NCBI GenBank assembly: GCA_964449465.1
Contig: CAYVBK010000024.1
Location: forward strand, 13,243 to 77,242
DNA from: CAYRXM01 sp964449465
GTDB taxonomy: Bacteria > Chloroflexota > Anaerolineae > JAFGEY01
Direction of reading: 5' to 3'
DNA length: 64,000 bases
In this document: positions 41,054 through 48,926 of the stretch, piece after piece
Numbering within the stretch: position 1 is the first letter of the stretch
Layout: each line of letters starts with the position of its first letter
The notes under the pieces: model-generated
What the model was told of the DNA's origin: nothing
Database searches by the model: none
The model's input: the letters and a program-made list of their open reading frames with translations, nothing else
Program-made: the position numbers and the translations under genes

Positions 41054-41635
41054 ATGCCCACCCTAACCCTCACCCTGCAATCCGACAGCCCGCTCAGCGG
41101 CAGCCTTGACCTGGAACTGCCCGCCGATGTGCCGATCATTCAACTGGTCGGCATCTTGCTGGATGTGCTGCAACTGCCCCGTGTGGATGGGCTGGGACAG
41201 CCGATCGGCTATCGCCTGATCAAGCTGCCCTCGCGCGAGCCGCTCAGTCCCCAGTCTACTTTGGATGCGGCCGGCATTGTCACCGGGCGGGTGCTGGCCC
41301 TGCTGCCGGCAGCGGCCGGCGTAGCGGCCATTCGTACGGCTTCGGGGCGGGTATTTCCGCTCGACGACCGCAGCAAGCCCTATTATGTGTTGGGGCGCAG
41401 CGATGCCGCGCAACAGCCCGACATTGATTTCACCTACGAGCCGGGCGGCCAAACCGTCTCGCGCCTCCACGCCCAGGTGTACCGACAGGGGGCGCAGTGG
41501 ATGGTGGTGCAGATTGCGCCCAACAACTCCACCTGGGTCAATCAGACTCAACTGCTGCCCAACCAACCCTATCCGCTGGCTCATGGCAACGTGATCACGT
41601 TGGGCCAGGCGCAGGTTACATTCAATTTTGCATAG
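41054..41635 (+). CDS. YukD/EsaB-like ubiquitin-fold domain fused to an FHA domain
   Basis: 193 residues from the ATG at 41054, four bases after the preceding stop with no clear ribosome binding site (coupled). Residues ~1-80 resemble the ubiquitin-like YukD/EsaB/EccD-N domain: TLTLTLQSDSPLSGSLDLELP, VPIIQLVGILLDVL, GYRLIKL, PLSPQSTLDAAGI. Residues ~115-193 are FHA (YYVLGRSDAAQQPDIDF, TVSRLHAQVYRQGAQWMVVQ, NNSTWVNQ, GNVITLGQ). YukD is a core type VII secretion accessory. The FHA domain would read phospho-Thr marks set by the kinase at 47662. GC content returns to the local norm from this gene on. Confidence 0.75.
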   Translation: MPTLTLTLQSDSPLSGSLDLELPADVPIIQLVGILLDVLQLPRVDGLGQPIGYRLIKLPSREPLSPQSTLDAAGIVTGRVLALLPAAAGVAAIRTASGRVFPLDDRSKPYYVLGRSDAAQQPDIDFTYEPGGQTVSRLHAQVYRQGAQWMVVQIAPNNSTWVNQTQLLPNQPYPLAHGNVITLGQAQVTFNFA

Positions 41636-41644
41636 GGGGCAAGG

Positions 41645-42463
41645 ATGTGGATGATGAACACGAGCATCAACATGCACCGGCTTGATGGATGGGCTGCCCT
41701 ATCTGCGCTCCAGTTGCAGGATGGTGACAGCAATTCGATCATTATCTTGATTCTGGTGATCATGATTGTTCTGGTGATCATTGGCACCGGGGCGGCGATT
41801 TGGCTGGTGCTGCGACGGCCGGCCCGGCAGCACACCAGGGCGGCCTTGCCATCGGACGAGATTTCGTTTGGCGATCCGCCCGCTACGTCCGCTCCTTCGT
41901 CCATCCCGCCGACACCGGTTTTTCCTCCGCCTGCGCCGCCGCAGCCTGTTTCTATGCCTCCTGTGTCTGTACCTGCTGCGCCCGCATCCGTTGCGCCCGC
42001 ATCCGTTGCGCCCGTGTCTATGCCGCCGGCGCCGGCGCGTCCACCCCTGCCGCAGACAGCGGCCATCTTGCCGCCGCCCGATCAGACGGTCGCGCCGGCG
42101 GCCTGCCCACCGCCTTCGGCGATGCCGGGAACCAGGACGTTTTTCGAGTGCATCCATGCGGCGGTGCATTTTGATCTGTGCGCTCCGCGCGTGTGCATTG
42201 GCCGCGCCCCCGACAATGATTGGGTCATAGATGAGCATTACCCCGGCTGGGAATCGGTGTCGCGTTATCATGCCATGGTTCAATATGAGCAAGGTTATTG
42301 GGTTTTGTATGACCAGGGCAAGAACGGCAGCGTGTCGCGCAACGGCATCTTTGTGCAGGGACGGCGCACCCAACGCAACCTTTTGCGCGACGGCTGGCAG
42401 GTGTCCATCGGTTTGGTCGAGCTGGTGTTTCATGAGCAGGTCGCCGGGGAGAATGCACTATGA
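41645..42463 (+). CDS. Single-pass membrane protein with Pro-rich linker and C-terminal FHA domain
   Basis: 272 residues. A transmembrane helix near 32-54 (IIILILVIMIVLVIIGTGAAIWLVL) is followed by a long Pro/Ala/Val-rich linker (~75-160) with repeated VAPASVAP. FHA is at ~180-265 (CIGRAPDNDWVIDEHYPGWESVSRYHAMVQY, GKNGSVSRNGI). Start 41645 with GGGGGCAAGG just upstream. FHA faces the cytoplasm if the N-terminus is outside. The stop overlaps the next start (ATGA), so the two are translationally coupled. Confidence 0.82.
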   Translation: MWMMNTSINMHRLDGWAALSALQLQDGDSNSIIILILVIMIVLVIIGTGAAIWLVLRRPARQHTRAALPSDEISFGDPPATSAPSSIPPTPVFPPPAPPQPVSMPPVSVPAAPASVAPASVAPVSMPPAPARPPLPQTAAILPPPDQTVAPAACPPPSAMPGTRTFFECIHAAVHFDLCAPRVCIGRAPDNDWVIDEHYPGWESVSRYHAMVQYEQGYWVLYDQGKNGSVSRNGIFVQGRRTQRNLLRDGWQVSIGLVELVFHEQVAGENAL

Positions 42464-43941
42464 ACCTTTCTGCCGCAGCTTTTCAGACCGGCTCGATTTC
42501 GCCGGCGCAACTGCCTTTTGCCGCGTTTCCGGTTGGTTCATTCCTGGATCGTTACGTGGTGCTTCAAGTCTACCGCGAGTCGCGCCAGGCCAATTATTAT
42601 CTGGTTGAAGAAATGGTCACCGGGCGGGCCGGAACTCGCTGGCTGCTCAAAGAAACCAGCGAATGGGTGACCGTGCAGGCCCAGGTGGGCTTGCACGGAC
42701 GCAGCCTGACACATCCGGCTTTGCGCCTGGCGCAGCGACATTGGGTGGCTCGCGATTATAACGGCGCCGAACGGCACTATTTGCTTTTTGCCGGCCCCGA
42801 TTGGCTGACTCTGGAAGGGCAAAATGCCACCGTTGAGCTGGATCAGGCGTGTCGGTGGATCGGGCAATTGGCGCAGGGGCTGGCCTATTTGCATCAGCAG
42901 CAGATCGCCCTCGGCCCGGTTGGCCCGGCGCAGGTGTGCATCCAGGACGGTCAGGCCATGTGGTTCGATCTGGGCGAGGTCAAAAGTCCGGCCTCGCCCG
43001 CCGATGTGCAGGCCAATGTGCAAAGTTTGGGCGCCTTGTTCTTGTTCATGCTGACGCGCAGCTATGTTTTGACTCCCGACCTGGTTTTGCCGCCGGCAGT
43101 GCGCGAACTGATCCGACAGACCTCACAAGGCCATTATGTCCGCGCCCAGGATTGGCTGATCGCCCTGGGACAATTGACCGCCGCGCCCATTCCGGTGTCG
43201 CCTCCTCCTGCGCCGTCATCCGGTGTGACCCCGCAGTTTGACTTGCGCCTGGGTCGCCGCACCGACGCCGGCCGCGTGCGGCAGATCAATCAGGACAGCC
43301 TGTTGACCCTGGACCTTGGCTGGATCAACCGCTCGCACGGCGCGCCGTTGGGCGTGTATGCTGTGGCCGACGGGCTGGGCGGCGGCGGCGCCGGCGAGAC
43401 GGCCAGTCAGCTCGCGCTGGCGTATGTGGCCCAAAAAGCGGCGGCGGCCATGTTGACGCCATTTCTGTCCGAGTATACAATAACGCATCCAGACCTCAAG
43501 GGCTGGATGCGCCAGGTGACGCAAGAAGCCATCCAGACGGTCGACGCGGCGCGCCAGGGACGACCCATGAGCAGCACCCTGGTCTGGGCGGTGGTGTCTG
43601 GCTACGCGGCCTGCATTGCCAACGCCGGCGACAGTCGCGCCTATGTCTTGGACCGTCAGGCCATTCGCCAGATCACTGCCGATCACCTCACCGCCGACGG
43701 CCAGGTTTCGCCGGCGCAGGTGGATGTGTTTGAAACCCGGCTGCCTGTGGGGGGATTTTTGCTCCTCTGTTCCGATGGCCTGACTGATTTGGTGCAAGAG
43801 CCGGTGATCCATCAACTGGTCCTTTCGTCCAACAGCCCACAGCATGCCTGCGACCGTCTGATTGCTGCCGCCAATCAGGCCGGCGGATCGGACAATATCG
43901 CCATTATTCTGATCCAGGTGGATGCTCTTTTAGTCAAATAA
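42460..43941 (+). CDS. Pseudokinase - PP2C phosphatase fusion
   Basis: 493 residues. Residues ~27-250 have a protein-kinase fold (GSFLDRYVVLQVYRESRQANYYLV; Lys64 in RWLLKETSEWV). The catalytic loop HRDxKPxN is replaced by LGPVGPAQVCIQ, with only a degenerate FDLGEV in the DFG position, so no phosphotransfer is expected. Residues ~262-490 are a complete PP2C: RQINQDSLLTLD, VYAVADGLGGGGAGE, CIANAGDSRAYVL, LLLCSDGLTDLV and GGSDNIAIILI with the metal Asp residues intact. It dephosphorylates Ser/Thr sites in the module; the pseudokinase may dock substrates or the active kinase. Start overlaps the previous stop. Confidence 0.85.
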   Translation: MNLSAAAFQTGSISPAQLPFAAFPVGSFLDRYVVLQVYRESRQANYYLVEEMVTGRAGTRWLLKETSEWVTVQAQVGLHGRSLTHPALRLAQRHWVARDYNGAERHYLLFAGPDWLTLEGQNATVELDQACRWIGQLAQGLAYLHQQQIALGPVGPAQVCIQDGQAMWFDLGEVKSPASPADVQANVQSLGALFLFMLTRSYVLTPDLVLPPAVRELIRQTSQGHYVRAQDWLIALGQLTAAPIPVSPPPAPSSGVTPQFDLRLGRRTDAGRVRQINQDSLLTLDLGWINRSHGAPLGVYAVADGLGGGGAGETASQLALAYVAQKAAAAMLTPFLSEYTITHPDLKGWMRQVTQEAIQTVDAARQGRPMSSTLVWAVVSGYAACIANAGDSRAYVLDRQAIRQITADHLTADGQVSPAQVDVFETRLPVGGFLLLCSDGLTDLVQEPVIHQLVLSSNSPQHACDRLIAAANQAGGSDNIAIILIQVDALLVK

Positions 43942-43951
43942 GGAGAACAGC

Positions 43952-46234
43952 ATGCCGTACAAAAACTATATTCTCGCTGCTCTATGTATCTTGATGCTGA
44001 TTGTCTTGCCGGTGCAGGCGCAAAGCAATCTCGACCGGGTTCACATCCATGATGCGCCGGTCAATGCCCAGACTGGCCAGATAGATGTTTATGCCTCTGT
44101 GCTGAACTATGCCGATCCCAATTCGGGCGGCAGGCCGGTCACCGGCCTCAACTCGTCTACATTGACGCTCAAAGACAATGGCCGCCAGTTGGCCGCCGAC
44201 GAGTTCAGCGTGGCATTTGAACCTACCGGCATCTCGGTCATCGTCCTGATTGACACCAGCGGCAGCATGCTGTGCAAAGACACCAGCGCCGACTGTCAGT
44301 CGGGCGGCACATCGAACCCATCGCGCATCGAGCACGCCAAGACGTTACTGCGCGAGTTTACCGAGCGATATTTGCAGCCGCAAGACCATATTGGCATTCT
44401 GGAATTCAACACCACTGTCAGCTCGTTATACCCGTTGTCACCGGCTACCGACAAGGGCGCCATCTATAATTCCTATGCCAACCTCACCGCCAAAAAGGGC
44501 GCCAACACTGCGCTATACATGGCCATCAGTCAGGCGATGGATTGGCTGGAGACCTCGGACTCCCGACTGCAAGGCGCGGTCAAACGCCAGCAGCACCTCA
44601 TCCTGGTGTTTTCGGACGGCAACGACGGCTATCAGCAAGACGCGGCCGCGCCGCAGCATGTGCCGATTGTCAATGTGCAAAGCCGTTTTGCCGTGCGCGA
44701 TTATGACACGCCGCTCTATGGCGTGGGCATTGACACGGCCGGCAAAAACGCGACCAAGGCTTATAATTATGAAATTGCCGACGTGGCTGGCCTGGCTCGC
44801 TATACCAAGGGCCAACTGGTCGAGTTCAAAGGCGACAATCAAAATCAGGTCTATGCCATGTATGAGCAGATCAAACAATTGGGCAACGCATATCGCCTCA
44901 CCTATCGGCCCATCACAGAGGCTCCTTCTCACCTTTTGATCGTGCAATACCAGGGTGCTCAAGACGAGGTGACGGTGGCTTCGGGGCTTCAATCTCCTCG
45001 CCCCGACAAAGGCAAAACTATCCTCAATCCGCCCGAAGGCACTCAGGCCTGGACATCGGGCATGCGCGTCACATTGACCACCGAAATCTCGTTCCCCGAC
45101 AACAATCCTCGTCCGATCAAGGTGCGCTGCATTAAAAAAGAGGCCGGTCAGACCCAGGTGACGACCATTCTCGATTGGACGCCGGGCAGCCCGCCACCGG
45201 TCTGCGAGTGGACGCTACCCGATCCTACTGACCTGTACAAAGACCGCCCGATCTCGTTTTATGTCGAAGTGGCAGACTCGATCCTGACCGGTCAGGATGC
45301 GGTTCGCTCGGAGGAAAAGCAGATCATTTTTGCTGCCGCGCCCACGCCCGTGCCGACGGCGACGCCCATTCCCACCGCCACGCCTGAACCAACCTCGACG
45401 CCCAAGCCCAAGCCCATCGAGGTGGTGGGCAAAGCAGGCAGTATGTGGCTGCCCTGGCTGCTCTTGATCATTGTGGCGGCGTTGGTGGTGCTGTTTCTGG
45501 TGTTTCGCAAAACCTTGATGGAAAAGTTGGCCAAACAGGGACCCGGCAAGGCTGCCCCCAAAACCCAAGTGCTGTCGGCCATCGCTGCGCCCAAAGCCAA
45601 ACTGGTCGTTTTGCGCGGCATGCAGCCCGGCGCCGAATACCTGATCCGCGACTCGATGATCACCATCGGCCGCGAACAGGATTGCCAATTTGTTGTGTTG
45701 GATCCATACATCTCGCGCCGGCACGCCACCATCCGTGAGCAGGGCGGGCAGTTTGTGTTGATTGACGAGGGCAGCGGCAACGGCACGCTGCTGAACGGGG
45801 CCAAAATTCAACCGCGCATGCAATATCCCTTGCAGCCGGGCAGTCGCATCCAGATCGGTGATACCATCATCGAATTTCAGGCGATGGGCAGTCTTCAAAC
45901 GCAATTGTTCCAGGGGCAGCAGTCGGGTTCGGCGGCCGGCGCGGCGCCAACCATGTATCCACCGTCGGGCGCGGGGATGCCGGGGCAGCCGGGCGCGCCA
46001 GGTTTGCCGTCCATCTATCCGCAGCAGCCGGGCGGCCCGACCATATATCCGCAGCAGCCAGGCGTGCCACCCACCTATCCGCAACAGCCGGGCGGTTCGA
46101 CCATGTACCCGCAGCAGCCCGGCGTGCCGCCCACCTATCCGCAGCAGCCCGGCAACCTGCCCGGCGCGCGGGTGACGCAGGTCGTGACCCAACCGACCAA
46201 CAATCCGCCCACCAATCCATCCAACACACCGTAA
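43952..46234 (+). CDS. VWA-domain surface/membrane protein with cytoplasmic FHA domain and YPQQPG repeats
   Basis: 760 residues. Signal peptide (1-23), beta-rich pre-domain, VWA domain with MIDAS DTSGSM (Asp101-Ser105) and Thr/Asp ligands, a Thr/Pro stalk (~455-485), a single transmembrane helix (~498-519; MWLPWLLLIIVAALVVLFLV), and an FHA domain (~550-635; ITIGREQDCQFVVLDPYISRRHATI, GNGTLLNGAKI). The C-terminal tail (~660-760) holds repeats of YPQQPG. The extracellular VWA could sense or bind partners, with the cytoplasmic FHA linking this to the PP2C/kinase pair. RBS AAGGAGAACAG. Confidence 0.85.
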   Translation: MPYKNYILAALCILMLIVLPVQAQSNLDRVHIHDAPVNAQTGQIDVYASVLNYADPNSGGRPVTGLNSSTLTLKDNGRQLAADEFSVAFEPTGISVIVLIDTSGSMLCKDTSADCQSGGTSNPSRIEHAKTLLREFTERYLQPQDHIGILEFNTTVSSLYPLSPATDKGAIYNSYANLTAKKGANTALYMAISQAMDWLETSDSRLQGAVKRQQHLILVFSDGNDGYQQDAAAPQHVPIVNVQSRFAVRDYDTPLYGVGIDTAGKNATKAYNYEIADVAGLARYTKGQLVEFKGDNQNQVYAMYEQIKQLGNAYRLTYRPITEAPSHLLIVQYQGAQDEVTVASGLQSPRPDKGKTILNPPEGTQAWTSGMRVTLTTEISFPDNNPRPIKVRCIKKEAGQTQVTTILDWTPGSPPPVCEWTLPDPTDLYKDRPISFYVEVADSILTGQDAVRSEEKQIIFAAAPTPVPTATPIPTATPEPTSTPKPKPIEVVGKAGSMWLPWLLLIIVAALVVLFLVFRKTLMEKLAKQGPGKAAPKTQVLSAIAAPKAKLVVLRGMQPGAEYLIRDSMITIGREQDCQFVVLDPYISRRHATIREQGGQFVLIDEGSGNGTLLNGAKIQPRMQYPLQPGSRIQIGDTIIEFQAMGSLQTQLFQGQQSGSAAGAAPTMYPPSGAGMPGQPGAPGLPSIYPQQPGGPTIYPQQPGVPPTYPQQPGGSTMYPQQPGVPPTYPQQPGNLPGARVTQVVTQPTNNPPTNPSNTP

Positions 46235-46331
46235 TCGGGGGTAGGGGCAACCCTTGCGGTTGCCCCCCGATGCGGGCAGGGGCAAACGGGCAGGGGCAAG
46301 CCCTGCCCCTACGTTGGGCGGTTGCCCCCGA
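46235..46331. repeat. REP-like palindromic intergenic element (GTAGGGGCAACC family)
   Basis: TCGGGGGTAGGGGCAACC pairs with GGTTGCCCCCCGA (46235-46269). An internal CAGGGGCAAG/CCCTGCCCC (46291-46311) and a final GGTTGCCCCCGACG also pair with the first arm. It separates the VWA-FHA gene from the PP2C gene and is a dispersed-repeat type rather than a terminator (no T-tract). Confidence 0.55.
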
Positions 46332-46351
46332 CGTTTATACAAGAGGCTGGT

Positions 46352-47605
46352 ATGCACACAAAACTGGACATCTGGGGCGACACCGATCAGGGGCGGCAGC
46401 GCGAATACAACGAGGATGCGGTTTTTCCTCGCTCTGGCCGCGACATCACTGAGCAAAACATGTACAAGAAAAAGTCAGTTGAACGCGGCACACTCTGCCT
46501 GGTGGCCGATGGCATGGGCGGCGGTAGTTCTGGTCGCGCATGCAGCCGCCTGGCTGCCGAGACGGTGTTGGAGCGTTATTACGACATAGTCGGCGGCGAC
46601 CCGCCCGCCAGTCTGGAGATGGCGATCAAGGCCGCCAACACGGCCGTCCACAGCTATGCCCGTCAATCGAGTGCGGCCAACGCCGGCTCGACGGTGGCTG
46701 TGGGCCTGTTTATCGGCTCAACCCTGCTGACCGCCCATGTCGGTGACAGCCGCGTCTATGTGTTTCGCCAGGGCCAGGTGGCTTTTCGCACCAAAGATCA
46801 CTCGCTGGTGCAGATGCAAATTGACAGCGGCTTTATCAGCGAACAAGATGCCCAACATCATCCGCAGCGCAACCTGATCACCCGCTCGTTGGGTGAAAAG
46901 CCCGATGTGCAGGTCGAAATGAATACCCTGACCATGCAGCCCGGTGATGTGGTAGTGATCTGCTCGGATGGCCTGAGCGGGGTGGTGAACGACGCCGAGA
47001 TCGGACGCATCGCCGCGGCCAACCGCCCGCAGCAGGCCGTCAAAAAGCTGATCGCCCTGGCCAATCAACGCGGTGGGCCAGACAACATCTCGGTGGTGGT
47101 GGTGCATGTGCCGGGTGGAGGGCGACGCGGCGGCGGATTGGGCCGCTATGGTCAGGCGATCATTTTGGGCGGGCTGGGATTGATTCTGTTGGGTATCCTC
47201 ATTGCTCTGCTGTTGATCTTTGTCCGATTCAACGGCAGTGACTCGACCCCGACGCCGAACGTCACCCCGGTGCCGTCGTCTACGATGACGCCGCTTGCTA
47301 CAGAGCCGCCGACGCCCACTGTTACACCGACCTTTACGCCGACGCCCACGCCGACACCCACGCCAACGCTCATACCCACGGCAACCGGCACGGCGATGGT
47401 GTCGCCCACGTCCACCTATATACCACCGACCAATACACCCACGCCCACCCATACACCGACGCCGACCCATACGCCGACCCATACGCCGACGGTGGAAACG
47501 ACGGTGACAACGACGCCGACGGTGGAAACGACGGTGACAGTGACGACCGCCCCGGTGCCGACGCCGGAGGAAACCAAATCGCCCGAACCAACCCAAGATA
47601 GGTAG
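46352..47605 (+). CDS. Membrane-anchored PP2C-type protein phosphatase
   Basis: 417 residues from 46352 (AAGAGGCTGG upstream). PP2C (~1-245): REYNEDAVF, CLVADGMGGGSSGR, GSTVAVGLFIG, AHVGDSRVYVF, VVICSDGLSGVV and GPDNISVVVVHV, a full set of metal ligands. Transmembrane helix at ~268-292, then a long extracellular Thr/Pro tail (TPTPTPT). It is the active phosphatase partner of the kinase encoded 56 bases downstream; Stp1/PstP-type pairs of this kind act on FHA proteins and ESX components in actinobacteria. Confidence 0.92.
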   Translation: MHTKLDIWGDTDQGRQREYNEDAVFPRSGRDITEQNMYKKKSVERGTLCLVADGMGGGSSGRACSRLAAETVLERYYDIVGGDPPASLEMAIKAANTAVHSYARQSSAANAGSTVAVGLFIGSTLLTAHVGDSRVYVFRQGQVAFRTKDHSLVQMQIDSGFISEQDAQHHPQRNLITRSLGEKPDVQVEMNTLTMQPGDVVVICSDGLSGVVNDAEIGRIAAANRPQQAVKKLIALANQRGGPDNISVVVVHVPGGGRRGGGLGRYGQAIILGGLGLILLGILIALLLIFVRFNGSDSTPTPNVTPVPSSTMTPLATEPPTPTVTPTFTPTPTPTPTPTLIPTATGTAMVSPTSTYIPPTNTPTPTHTPTPTHTPTHTPTVETTVTTTPTVETTVTVTTAPVPTPEETKSPEPTQDR

Positions 47606-47661
47606 CGCGGGCCGGGTTTGGCTCTGCGGGAGGACGTTTCCTGTCTCAAATCGGAGGACAC

Positions 47662-48825
47662 TTGACTCTTTTTCCAGGACAGGTTTTGCAAAATCGCTAT
47701 CATATCATTGCTCAGCTCGGGCAGGGCGGCATGGCCACTGTCTACCTGGCCCAGGATGATCACCTGGGTGGTCTGCGGGTGGCGATCAAGGAAAACCGCG
47801 ACATGTCGCCCGAAGCGCAGCAGCAGTTTTTGCTCGAATGTAACCTGCTGCGCGGACTGTCTCACCCCGGCCTGCCGCAAATTGCCGAATATTTTGCTGT
47901 CAACGGGCGGCAATACCTGGTGATGGAGTACATCGAGGGCGATGATCTCAAGCAGCGGTTAGAGCGGCAGGGACAAAAAGGGTTTGCCGAGCGCGACGTG
48001 CGCGCCTGGGCCGATGCGCTGCTGGATATTTTGAGCTATTTGCACGGTCAGCCTCAGCCGGTCATTCACCGTGACATCAAGCCCGACAATATCAAGCTAG
48101 ATGTCGGCGGGCGGGTGCGGCTGGTGGATTTTGGCATCGCCAAGGCGCAGCAAGACGGAGGGCGCACCCTGCCCGGCGCACAGGGACGCGGCACGCCGAT
48201 TTATGCCTCGCCGGAGCAATTCAACACCAGCAGCACCGATGCCCGTTCGGATATTTATTCGCTGGGCGCCACCCTCTATCACCTGCTCACCGGTGAGCGG
48301 CCGCTTCCGGCCTGGGAGCGGCAGGCGGGTCAAAAATTGCCCCGTCCGCGCACCCTGACGCCCAACCTGTCCGCACAGGTGGAAAAGGTCGTGCTCAAGG
48401 CGATGGAACTGCAGCCCGAAAAACGCTTTCAGACCGCCGTCGAGATGCGTCGGGCTTGGGCGGCGCGCCCCCGGTCCTTGCCCTGGCCAGCCATCGCCGT
48501 GGCGGCGACGGTGCTGCTGTTGGTGGCTATGCTGATCTGGGGCATCGCTTTTGGGCCAGACAGCGCCACACCCACGCCCGCATTGACCTCGACGCCGACC
48601 CCTACGCTGACCTGGACGCCCACACCGACCCGCACCCCAACGTCCACACCCACGCCGACGTCCACGCCGACGCCGACACGCACCCCAACATCCACGCCGA
48701 CGCCCGAAACGCCAACGTCCACCTATGCGCCAACGTTCACGCCGACGTTTACGCCGCGCCCGACATCGACGCCGACGCCGCGTTCTACGCCGATCCTTCT
48801 GCCCACCATGACGCCGGCGCGTTAG
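47662..48825 (+). CDS. Eukaryotic-type Ser/Thr protein kinase, membrane-anchored
   Basis: 387 residues from a TTG start preceded by ATCGGAGGACAC. Glycine loop GQGGMATVY, Lys43 in VAIKENR, catalytic loop HRDIKPDN (136-143), DFG at 156-158, APE-equivalent ASPEQ. All required residues are present, so the kinase is predicted active. A transmembrane helix at ~275-297 is followed by a Thr/Pro-rich extracellular tail lacking PASTA repeats, so any ligand sensing must be through the tail itself. FHA proteins (41054, 41645, 43952) are the likely phospho-readers and the two PP2C proteins the erasers. Confidence 0.93.
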   Translation: MTLFPGQVLQNRYHIIAQLGQGGMATVYLAQDDHLGGLRVAIKENRDMSPEAQQQFLLECNLLRGLSHPGLPQIAEYFAVNGRQYLVMEYIEGDDLKQRLERQGQKGFAERDVRAWADALLDILSYLHGQPQPVIHRDIKPDNIKLDVGGRVRLVDFGIAKAQQDGGRTLPGAQGRGTPIYASPEQFNTSSTDARSDIYSLGATLYHLLTGERPLPAWERQAGQKLPRPRTLTPNLSAQVEKVVLKAMELQPEKRFQTAVEMRRAWAARPRSLPWPAIAVAATVLLLVAMLIWGIAFGPDSATPTPALTSTPTPTLTWTPTPTRTPTSTPTPTSTPTPTRTPTSTPTPETPTSTYAPTFTPTFTPRPTSTPTPRSTPILLPTMTPAR

Positions 48826-48860
48826 ATCGCCAAGATCCAGGGTATTGGGATTGGGATACC

Positions 48861-48885
48861 GTTGATTGAGCCTGTCGGAACCAAC
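48861..48885. repeat. Second copy of the GAGCCTGTCG palindrome
   Basis: GTTGATTGAGCCTGTCGGAA followed by CCAAC, matching the element at 1120-1144 with a few changes. It lies between the kinase gene and the surface-protein gene. Confidence 0.5.
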
Positions 48886-48926
48886 GTTTGCGGGTTCTGC
48901 AAGATTTTGATCTGGAGGAGCGAAAA

